This document shows, piece after piece, positions 55,365 through 64,000 of a stretch of 64,000 nucleotides of DNA. The notes under the pieces were generated by a model, which was not told the origin of the DNA, did not search any database, and saw only the letters and a program-made list of their open reading frames with translations. The stretch is taken from contig JAGMUV010000001.1 of NCBI GenBank assembly GCA_020744425.1, forward strand, positions 2,294,001 to 2,358,000. Reading direction: 5' to 3'. The stretch's first letter is position 1, and each line of letters starts with the position of its first letter. Origin of the DNA: Dactylonectria macrodidyma. Lineage: Eukaryota; Ascomycota; Sordariomycetes; Hypocreales; Nectriaceae. Made by a program: the position numbers and the translations under genes.

Positions 55365-57601
55365 ATGTCTTCCGAGAAACGAGTCTGCCTGTAAGAGAGA
55401 TAAGGTGCTTATATGTTTTGGAACTCGGGCTAACCCTGGTTACAGCGCCTACTCTGGAGGTGCGACCTCTATTCGCTACCCCGCTATTCGCTGCCCCTCA
55501 TCCGACGATGCTAATGCCACACAGGTCTTGACACCTCAACCATTCTCAAATGGCTTATTCTTGAGGTATCTGTCTTTTCGCAGCCTCGTCTTATATCTTG
55601 CCTTGCTAACGTATTCTTGTTCGTAGGGTTACACCGTCGTCGTATGCTCCTTCTCGTTCTAGACGATCCCGAACTCGCTGCTGACCCCAGCTGTTGTCAA
55701 GGCGTTCCTCGGTAACTGCGGCCAAGCTGAAGATTTCGCCGCGGTCGAGAAGAAGGCTCTGGCTCTCGGTGCTGAGCGCATGGTCATCGAAGACCTGCAG
55801 CAGGAATTCGTCGACGAGCTAATCTTCCGCGCCATCCAATGTGTGTTTTCTTTCCCGCCAATGGGCCAGGGTTACGGAAAGGAGCTGACACCAGGGAACG
55901 ACAGGCAACGCCATTTACGAGGACCGGTGAGTCCATCCCCATATAAGACTCCGAACCTCAAGTGTCCCAGAGTCTTCGCGTGAATGTGGGAGTCTTGGAA
56001 AGGAGCTCTGCCCCGCGCCCCTGGTGTCTCGATTTACTTTCCGACCCTCCTCTCTTTGGCCGCCACGAGCTAAAACTGCCGTAGATATCTTCTCGGAACC
56101 AGTCTTGCCAGGCCATTGTTGGCGCGTGCCCTCGTCCGCGTGGCCCACAAGTACAATTGCAAGATTGTCAGTCACGGTTGTACAGGCAAAGGCGTACGTT
56201 ATTCCTCCCAAATCTTTATGGAACCTCTACTAATGTCGAGTAGAACGAGTACGTCCTTGAGGATATGACGCTAGTTAATCGTCACGGAAACTAATAGCCG
56301 GCAGCCAAGTCCGCTTCGAACTAGCCTGGAAAGCACTTGACCCTGTGAGCATACCCTGCTCCTCAAACCGTCCGTATCACGGAGACTGAACAAATCCTTC
56401 CAGAGTCTCTCTATCATCGCTCCTTGGAGAATGCCATCGTTCTTCAACCGCTTCCAGTGAGCTTTGTTAATCACATCCCGTTCGACAGTCTCTGATATGA
56501 TATTAGGGGCCGACAAGACCTCCTGAAATTTGCTGCAGAGAACAACATACCTGTTTCGTCCACTCCTAAGGCTCCTTGGTCTCAAGATGGTGCGTCATGG
56601 AGACAAACCTACGCGTAACGACGCTTTGCCTGACTTTGGATTAGACAACCTGGCACACTGTAGCTCGGAAAGCGGAATTCTCGAGAAGCCCGATATGCCC
56701 GCGCCCAACGATGTCTGGATCAAATCTGTTAGTAAGTATATATACTGCACCTTACCGACTCCGATTTATCGCGGTAGAAGGATGAACTGATCCTTGTGCT
56801 ATTCAGACCCCCTCGATGCGCCCGATGTCCCGACCAAGTTCTCCGTCACGTTCAAGGAGGGCATTCCTATCAAGCTCGAGGTGGAGGGCGGCGAGACCGT
56901 CACTGGTTCGCTCGAGCTCTTCAAGGCTCTTAATGAGATTGCCGGCCGCAACGGTGTTGGAAGGGTAGATATTGTCGAATCTCGGTTAGGCACCTCTCCC
57001 TGAGGCTCTCTCGTTCTTGTACTGACAACATCACAAGCTTCATTGGACTCAAATCGAGGGGCTGCTACGACTCCCCTGCCTTAACCGTGCTCCGTCTCGC
57101 ACATATTGATATTGAGGGTATGACTGTTGACTCCAAGGTTAAGTCAATTATGGCCTGGATTGGGAATGAGTGGTCCCAATGCCTCTACAATGGTATATAT
57201 ATTTGTCGTTTGCGCTATTCTCTTATATTCCTTTCTAACAAATGATTTAGGCATGTACTTCTCCCCCGAGCGTGAGCTCCTCGGTATGTCTTGAACTTAA
57301 TCCGTACCCAACACTGTTGATGCAGTCCTTGCTAAATATAACATTAGAAAACTCCATCATCTTCAGCCAAAAGCATGTGCATGGCACGGTCAACATGATG
57401 GTCTATAAGGGCGCAGCTCACGTCCTTTCCCGCTCCGCGCCTGAGAGCAATCTATACGATGAGGAACAGGCTAGTATGGACACCCTCGAGGGTTTCAGCC
57501 CAGAGGATACCAGTGGCTTCATTGCCATCCAGGCGATTCGACTGGAGAAGTATGGCGCGGCCAAGATCCAATACGGTGAACCCCTGGCTCGGGGCTCGTA
57601 G
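55365..57601 (+). CDS. ARG1: Argininosuccinate synthase, 16 exons
   Basis: Joins citrulline and aspartate using ATP in arginine synthesis. Sixteen exons splice in frame to 417 residues: 55365-55390, 55446-55459, 55525-55565, 55627-55641, 55702-55840, 55905-55926, 56085-56193, 56244-56248, 56305-56344, 56404-56456, 56507-56589, 56645-56731, 56807-56984, 57038-57192, 57251-57283, 57348-57601. The ATP loop [16 protein letters not shown] is rebuilt from exons 1-3. [47 protein letters not shown] and YDEEQASMD are all intact. The segment usually close to FLANVGQEED here reads [10 protein letters not shown]. The 5-nt exon 8 is required to keep frame. Introns are 50-158 bp with dissimilar sequences. 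Length and motifs argue against a pseudogene. Confidence 0.9.
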
Positions 57602-57865
57602 AGATGTACAATTATTCTAGCTCAGGATAAGGTGCAATCAGAATTTACGTAGTAGGAACTCAATCAGCTGGTCTATGAAAGTCATGAATTACCGAATGCA
57701 TGCGCACGCACTTGCTATATCGTGGTCAAAAGGGATTATATACACTGCACTAACTGGCTTGAATTTCTACATGCCCATGGACGTGGTTGGCGCTTTCAGC
57801 AATCCCCTGCTTTAGAAGACTCCACGCCATCATGAGTCGTTTCATTTGTGGGGTCGTCCGCCTCG

Positions 57866-58093
57866 TCATCGCTTAGCCTCCGCGCGCCTGTTACGTCTAC
57901 AGAGTGTCACTCTTGAGGTTACAGCCCTTTCGGTTCGACCAGTTCCAAATTTTGCGTTGAACGCAGTAGTGAGGTCCGCTGCTGGACCTATCCAGCCCGC
58001 GACAAACTCGTCTTCAGCCTTGGACCACCGCTTGCTCTTCGCTTCGTGGCTGAAATTCTGGAACTTCTGGGTGGATGTATTCAACAACCGCAT
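57866..58093 (-). CDS. SANT/Myb-like DNA-binding miniprotein (75 aa)
   Basis: ATG at 58093 opens 75 codons. The core SKRWSKAEDEFVAGW, then LTTAFNAKF and RTERAVTSRV, follows the Trp/Glu-rich, three-helix pattern of SANT/Myb or related domains. It could be a stand-alone DNA-binding miniprotein or the remaining domain of a truncated gene or mobile element. The plus strand is also open here but has no domain signature. An AT-rich patch lies immediately upstream. Confidence 0.45.
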   Translation of the reverse strand: MRLLNTSTQKFQNFSHEAKSKRWSKAEDEFVAGWIGPAADLTTAFNAKFGTGRTERAVTSRVTLCRRNRRAEAKR

Positions 58094-58114
58094 GGCTGTG
58101 GCAGAGTCCGGAAA

Positions 58115-58215
58115 GTAATAAATTAATTAATTAAAAAGAGTTAGATAAATAAAATAGAAAAGTGAGATAATATATAGTAAAAGTTATATTAATTTATATA
58201 TTAGAAACTCACTTC
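58115..58215. repeat. AT-rich low-complexity patch
   Basis: About 100 bp that is almost entirely A and T, starting with TAATTAATTAATTAA-type repeats, in otherwise mixed DNA. Confidence 0.8.
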
Positions 58216-59315
58216 ACCTGTTAGCAATCTTTCAGTCCGGCGTCGCCAATTAGGGCCTAAAGGCATCCGCTGTGGCAACACCACCTCTGACTTTGACGTC
58301 GCAGGCTGGTGGCAACATGCTTGACAGGCCTCCTTGAATCTCGACAAAGCGTCAGGTGAGGTGCGGGCGCTAACTCCAGTATCCCATAGAGTGCCGTAAG
58401 ACTACACTTGATCCATAGTCCCCACAGAAGCCTGAGATCAGCGGTACGCTTTGCGACTTCAAAAAGCTAGATGGCTGTGGGAAGATCAATGTACTATGAT
58501 GTAGGTCCTTTTGTGTCGTGACTTCTGCTCCCATATAAAATAGGTGGGGCCTCATGTACCTTAGCTTTTTCACAGGCACTCTAGTTGGTGGACAGTTGTC
58601 TGGCCAGAAACACGCCGGTCTATCGGGGCATATCTGAGGGTGTACGGGGTACGGCAATCGGTGGCTGTGTGACAGCGCATCGTCCCTGATGCTTTCGGCA
58701 GTTGCTGAAGCATACAGAAGATGCGACTTGCGACTGATTCATGGTTTTTTTTTTGAACCAACATTCATGGTCACGCCTATCGATAAAAGGTTGTAGGTTC
58801 TAACTTAGGTTCCAGATGCTATCTCGAACCATCTCGTGCCACCGCTCACCGAGAGGCACCAATCCTAATTGGCTCGGCCTGTCGATCGGGGCATTTCCAG
58901 GCCGCCAAGCTCGCGCCGCGCCAGCCAAAATCACTCACTGATCAACGAGTTCAGCCAGATTCTGGTCTGGCGCATGACGCCTCGCCTCTCTCCGCCAGTC
59001 CCTTTGCAGATTCATCTTGATCCGTCTTCGCTGCCCCTCATTTTATCGTCCATCGCCCCTCGCCCCTCATCGCGAGGTGGGGGCGTCCGTCTGGATGTGG
59101 CACAAAGCCCGCAACCTCGCACAAAGCCCGCAACCTCGCACAAAGCCCGCATTCCTCCGATCAGCCGGCACTCATCTATATAAGGTCATGCGTCATCCCG
59201 CAAACCATACCTCCTCCTTTCCCCAGTACGAGATTCATTTCTAGCAAACAACATCCAAAACCCATCTTCAGCAAATTTCCCAGGTCTTACCTACCCCCCA
59301 AACAACACTATCACA
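58216..59315. promoter_or_regulatory. Intergenic region and metallothionein promoter
   Basis: The distal part holds no gene. The proximal part holds a 19-bp tandem repeat (59101-59150), a TATATAAG box (59177-59184) and a C/A-rich leader ending CACAATG, together typical of a strong inducible promoter. Confidence 0.6.
59101..59150. repeat. 19-bp direct repeat in metallothionein promoter
   Basis: CACAAAGCCCGCAACCTCG occurs perfectly twice (59101-59119, 59120-59138), then a third copy retaining its first 12 bases (59139-59150). It sits 27 bp upstream of the TATA box. Confidence 0.9.
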
Positions 59316-59471
59316 ATGGCTGGCGACTGTGGATGCTCCGGTTCTACTAGCTGCAGCTGCGGCTCCACCTGTAAGTAAACTTGCTCGCACTGCCCATCGA
59401 AAGGGACTTTTGTTCGTCTTGGACGTGAAGCTGATGATCTCTACGCAGGCTCTTGCCAGGGCTGCAAATAA
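59316..59471 (+). CDS. Copper metallothionein, Neurospora type (25 aa)
   Basis: Metal-binding miniprotein, cytosolic, expected to chelate Cu(I) and buffer metal stress. Two exons (59316-59370, 59449-59471) joined across a 78-bp intron (GTAAGT...CGCAG) give 25 residues. Cysteines lie at 5, 7, 13, 15, 19, 21 and 24, so the spacing is C-x-C-x5-C-x-C-x3-C-x-C-x2-C, the same as the classic Neurospora copper metallothionein. Gly and Ser fill the gaps. The intron splits the Cys19 codon, and without splicing the frame runs off into unrelated sequence. The promoter has a TATATAAG box and a 19-bp direct repeat. Too short for ordinary gene finders. Confidence 0.92.
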
Positions 59472-61755
59472 GCGCCTCTCTCCTTTTTCGTCACACAACC
59501 GATATGACCAGAAATCGTTGAGATACCACCCTTGTGGCACTTGCCACCCTTCTTCCTCAGTCTGAGACGTTGGTCGTTCTTGTGCGAGTTGTCGCAACGT
59601 GCCGAAACGGGTCATGAGTTCATGAACGTCGGGATGGCATCCCAAATTTGTTGGTGGGACGTGGGGTTTATATCAGCACATAGTCCATCATTGAATGAAA
59701 CCGCAAGTTTCTTTGACCATGTCGCATGCTTTTCCACTTGTCGGGTTTGAACGTGTATGACTTTGCTGTAGCGCCTCTGTTATTGACAAATCTATTCGGT
59801 GCAATCCACCGTCATTCTGCGCGTGTTAGACAGCATCAATGTTTTCTGGCACCTGAATGATTTCACTTCGTCACTGCTGGCCGATCGAAGAGGATGAGGA
59901 TCATCTGCGCCTCTGGAAGCTAGAGAGTTTGTATTTCCAACCTTCCTCACTTGTCAGATATTGGCAACAACACGACTTTAGTAGAGGCAAAATGGTGTCA
60001 CGCTGCCACACCAAGACTTGGCCAAATTGCGGAGCTATGTCACAAGCAGTAGGGAGATGTAACTGGAAGCGATCCCGACTAGACGGTCACAGCCGTAGAG
60101 ACATATGTGCGTGCCCCCGATCCCACCTTTGATCATGGCGAAGCTACTTCACGAAGCCATTCGCGATATCGCACCGTGCCTTCTCATAGGAGTAGGACGT
60201 TGAAATAAAACATGACATGGGAAGCCACTTGCTCCCCAAGCGGGTGGCTGCATTGGTGTGATGGCACAGACTTGAGATCTGTGAGCGGCGCGGAATGGAT
60301 GGGCTCAAGTGTGTTGCCACATTCAGCAGAAACTGTCTTCCCCGTTGACGGGCACTTATATCTTTCTGAAAGAGAAATGTAAATTTTCTTGTTTCAGTTT
60401 GTCCATTTCTGCGAATGTGCTTGCTATTGGGAACATGTTCATTTGTTACCAGTCGGCCGGCATAGGAGGCAGCAATTACTTGGGTGCCATGGGGCGCAAA
60501 TCCGGGGAAGCATGACGAATCGACAGAACGACGACAGGGAATTGGGAAACGGCAAGGGAAAAGCTCCTTGACGTGGCATCTTCTCTTTAGGAAGTTTGGG
60601 TCTTATTCAACAACAAAAGCTCGCCCAATCAATCCTAAATGTCTGTTCCTTCGACTGAGCGTTTGTCCAAGCAGAGCTCTGACTTGGGGCGGTTCGGCTT
60701 CCAGTGGCTGGTTTAACATGTGATTGCCGAAATAGACGGCTTTGATTACTGCGCCAGGCTGGTTCTTGGCCCATCCATCCCGTCTGATGGCTCACGTGGG
60801 ACAAGTCATTCCCCGGAACCCGCTCAAGAACGGTTTGTCTCCTTGGTATTCTTCTTAGCTGCTGCTTCGTTGAACCAGAACACGTTTCTTTCCTCATTTT
60901 TTCATCCGTCCTCGTTTCCATTCCCCCCCATTTTCTTTTTCTTTTGCGAGTTCTCTGTTGGGGTGATAGGGATAGCGGGCACTGGAACGCAGCAGCGCGG
61001 GGCACAGGCGCAGGGCACAGACGCACCGTCACAAACGCCAATGACGTCTGGATTCTGGGGGTGACGGCGCTGGAGCCCGCAGAGCAGAGCAGCTGGTCAA
61101 AAGTGATCACACTGCCATCGATGGCGGCCTTGGTGAGTAATTGATATTGGTGGCATCGGCTTATTGGCCATGTCTTTGATGTCCTTTTTTCTCTTTGTCA
61201 TTTCTTCCGTTCTGCGCATCATCGTCATCCTCTTTTCTCCCTCAGTATCGAACTTTCATCAGTATCGAACTTCCATCGCAAACCCTGGAAACCCCACACA
61301 AATCTACTCGCCAGCTGCCCGCCAGCTGCAAGCTCTCTCTCCACTATCCACCAAAGCCAAAGCGGAAAAAACGTGGCGTCGCGCAATGACATAGCTGCCT
61401 GCCTCCGTTCCTTCCGACACGGGGCCAGGGCGAGAGTTCTCGCTCTCTGGCCTCTATTGTTGCTGTCTTAGGTTGTCCTCCCCCACGACGAGGCTGAGCG
61501 ACCACGCCAATATCGACTGTCCCGTCTGCTCCAGCTCGCACAGCATTCATCTGGGTGGAGAGTGCAGGGCTAGGTGTAGCTTCAGCTTCGATAGCTCCTT
61601 CACAGCGTCATCACGCATTGCACCTCGTATATCGCACATCGCAACTCGACTACCGCTCGCTTTCGCACACATTTATCATCCCTAAATCCATCACTAACCA
61701 GACACGTCTACTCTTCTTGCAGGATACTCCTTGGTTGTCGCACATCTCCTCGCCC
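59472..61755. other. Gene-poor interval
   Basis: About 2.3 kb. A 167-codon minus-strand frame (60607-61110) is basic and repetitive without a domain. The final ~200 bp are CT-rich and probably form the leader of the peroxin gene. Confidence 0.45.
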
Positions 61756-63707
61756 ATGTCGTCACGCGACGATGCGTCAATCGGCGCATCACCGTCCTCC
61801 TACGACTCCCACCTTGCTACAGGCGCGCCACTCACCTACGCGACCTTTTCTCCCGTCACTCTCTCCGGACACACCCCGTCCCGATCCTCCCATCGATCCA
61901 CCATCCTCGTCCACCAAAAGAGCCCGCTGCTACTCGCCACACCTCCCCAAATCACCCGTGCCCTTGCCTACAGCCACCCGTTCCTGCTGCCCTTAAATAC
62001 ACTCGCCGGGCTTCTGACGTGGAGCACCGGCGACCCGTGGGAGAGCTTCCTCTTGGTCTGCGCCTTCTGGGCCGTCGTTCTATATGGAGATGTGGTGGTC
62101 ACATGGGCTGGGCCTGTCGTTGTTGGCGCCGGCCTCATCGCCGGCATGTATGGCCGGAGGTACAGCCCTCTGAGTAGCAGCGGATGGACTGATCCTCGAA
62201 GCCTCTCCCGGGAAGCCAGCTCCAAGAAATCCAACCAGGCTGGCACCGATGGGAGCCAACCAAAGACTGGAAAGGCTGGCGGCGGAGATAAGAAGCCAGC
62301 AAAACACAAGAGGGGAGACTCTGAAATCACCAACACAAAGCACCAGAAGACGCTAGACGAGATTGTCGAGACGCTCAAGGAGTTCACTGGGAGATGCAAT
62401 ACTCTCTTAGACCCCATGCTAGAGTTGACAGATTTCCTAAGCACCCAGAGAACCCCTACCAGTGCTACTACCCGGCCGGCTCTGACCGTTATTTTCATGC
62501 GCTTACTTATCATCACCCCTATATGGATCGCATTGACCGTTCCTCCCTGGCGGGTCATCACCACAAGGCGTGTTATCTTGGTCGCTGGCACTGTTGCCTT
62601 GACCTGGCATGCCAGAGTTATGAGGGTATTCAGAGCTATCCTCTGGAGAAGTTTGACGGTGCGACGACTAGCCGCTGGGATCACTGGTCTCTACTTTGAA
62701 GCCCCTGACAAGATGCCCGAGGGCAATGTACAGGATCCAGCAAAGAGTGGACAGGGCCGCGAGTCTGAGCTCACCAAGGCCCTCCGACAACCGGCCAGCT
62801 TTCAAACAAATCACCGAAGATCCGGCAGCACTAGAACTGCGGGGGTCAAGTTTACCTTCATCATTTACGAGAATCAGAGGCGGTGGCTCGGCTTGGGCTG
62901 GACCAACAGCTTGTTCGCCTACGAACGTCCTGCTTGGACCGATGAACACAATAACACGGTTCCCGCAAGAGACGACTTCGAGTTACCCGAAGTCGAAGAC
63001 GGAAGCCGTATGGAGTGGCGATGGGTGGAGGGCGGTCGGTGGCGAGTGGATGGGGTTACAGATGACCAGGGATCAGTGGACTATGATGGCGAGGAAGGCA
63101 AAAATGGTTGGATCTTTTATGACAACAAGGTAGGGAACCGTGTGAATCACTGCCTCTCATGGTGTAGTGCTAACAGACATTGCAGTGGCAGAACGGTCAG
63201 AGAGGACAGGATGGGTGGAGCCGATGGACGAGGCGAAGGAAATGGTACCGCGATGCTGAGCTGGTTGAGGTTGATCAATCTCACCTTCCTCATGAGCTGG
63301 ATGCCTCGGAGCCAAATCCCGCCTCGGCCTCCACACCCTCACTTGCCATACCAAGAGACAAGGCAACTAGTGATAGGGCGGCCCCGTCATCTCGGTCCGA
63401 CACTGCACTACCTCTAGTTGACCAAACCATTGCCGAGGACCTCAGCACTGACGACGCGAGCTCCAGAGCGGACGATGCCCTGTCAGTACTCTCGACGTCC
63501 TCGAGATCATTCTTCAGGTCACCCTTGATGCGAAAGCGACTCACTGACCGATCCTCGACGGATAAAGAGCGTACTAGGAGGACCAGCGACGTCCGTAACG
63601 AGGAGGATGCCAGCAGTCTTGGAGCAAAGCTGACGGTGGAGATCCAGAAGCCAGGAGATGGAGGGCGGTGGGGTATCGGCGACGAGGCAAGGATGAGTCT
63701 CGAGTAA
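61756..63707 (+). CDS. Pex23/Pex30-type peroxisomal membrane protein with dysferlin domain
   Basis: Integral ER/peroxisome membrane protein of the Pex24p/Pex23-Pex30 group, which regulates peroxisome size and number. Exons 61756-63129 and 63186-63707 (intron 56 bp) give 631 residues. Hydrophobic hairpin-like segments lie near residues 70-130 and 250-320 (for example ALTVIFMRLLIITPIWIALT). Near residue 365 a DysFN segment starts (FTFIIYENQRRWLGLGW, ERPAWTDE). WRWVEGGRWRVDG and GWIFYDNKWQ (spanning the intron) lead to the DysFC signature DGWSRWTRRRKWYRDAEL. The tail is Ser/Asp-rich and disordered. The ATG at 61756 is the first in frame. Confidence 0.93.
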
Positions 63708-64000
63708 TCCGAGTCGACTGACAGACTGACGAACTAGCGCCTGTATTCCAGACGACTGGGCAACCGGCGTTGGTGTTTACCCCACGACATGTTTGAGTAT
63801 TTTGAGCGACGATGGTAACTGGAAAGGTCAGTAAACGGACTGCATGGCGGGCATGGGATGGAAGAACGGCATGGCGCAGGATTGACAAAGGGCTTGTAAG
63901 ACTATGGGAACGCATCAACACATTTGAGCACTCGTGCATTTACAGATGCGCGGAACAAAGACACGCGGTAATTTGATTCAACTGTGCTCCCCTTGTACAG

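Noticed and set aside
60226..60330. Leucine/serine tRNA-like sequence
   Set aside because: Some stem-like complementarity, but there is no GTTCGANNC B-box and no acceptor pairing.
60607..61110. 167-codon minus-strand frame
   Set aside because: Basic low-information sequence without a domain; the region behaves like spacer DNA.
1..64000. CRISPR arrays, polyketide/peptide synthase backbones, viral genes
   Set aside because: None seen; tandem repeats present lack repeat-spacer structure and no large multidomain synthase frames exist.

Overview
This window looks like nuclear DNA of a filamentous ascomycete, most likely a Sordariomycete. The genes carry short GT-AG introns, mostly 46-100 bp. Gene families include a Zn2Cys6 regulator, NmrA-like proteins, a dysferlin-domain peroxin, a Neurospora-type metallothionein and an intronless tRNA-Val. 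There are no operons, and several intergenic gaps exceed 1 kb. All gene models were built by hand from reading frames and splice sites; no similarity search was run.

Layout. 0-8 kb: an aldo-keto reductase (+), a protein with a long 15-bp coding minisatellite (-), a degenerate ~107-bp tandem repeat, tRNA-Val(AAC) and an NmrA-like dehydrogenase (-). 8-17 kb: poorly conserved genes, among them two single-pass membrane proteins and one secreted protein. 17-25 kb: a small cysteine-rich protein, a P-loop sulfotransferase-like protein and a membrane-anchored arylsulfotransferase-like protein, separated by long gene-poor gaps. 25-41 kb: an amino-acid/choline-type permease, a PLP serine/threonine dehydratase, glycine decarboxylase P-protein, glycine cleavage H-protein, a mitochondrial-type serine hydroxymethyltransferase and a Zn2Cys6 transcription factor. 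42-54 kb: a decayed gene, a histidine phosphatase, an aldehyde dehydrogenase, a class-I glutamine amidotransferase and two small unknown genes. 55-64 kb: a 16-exon argininosuccinate synthase, a SANT/Myb-like miniprotein, a metallothionein and a Pex23/Pex30-type peroxin.

How the genes fit together. The 25-41 kb block is the most coherent. P-protein and H-protein are two of the four glycine cleavage subunits. SHMT joins that reaction to serine, serine dehydratase drains serine to pyruvate, the permease could supply substrate, and the adjacent divergent regulator could control them. T-protein and L-protein are not in the window. The second standout is the argininosuccinate synthase: its 15 introns and micro-exons splice into an intact 417-residue protein, an exon structure unlike every neighbour.
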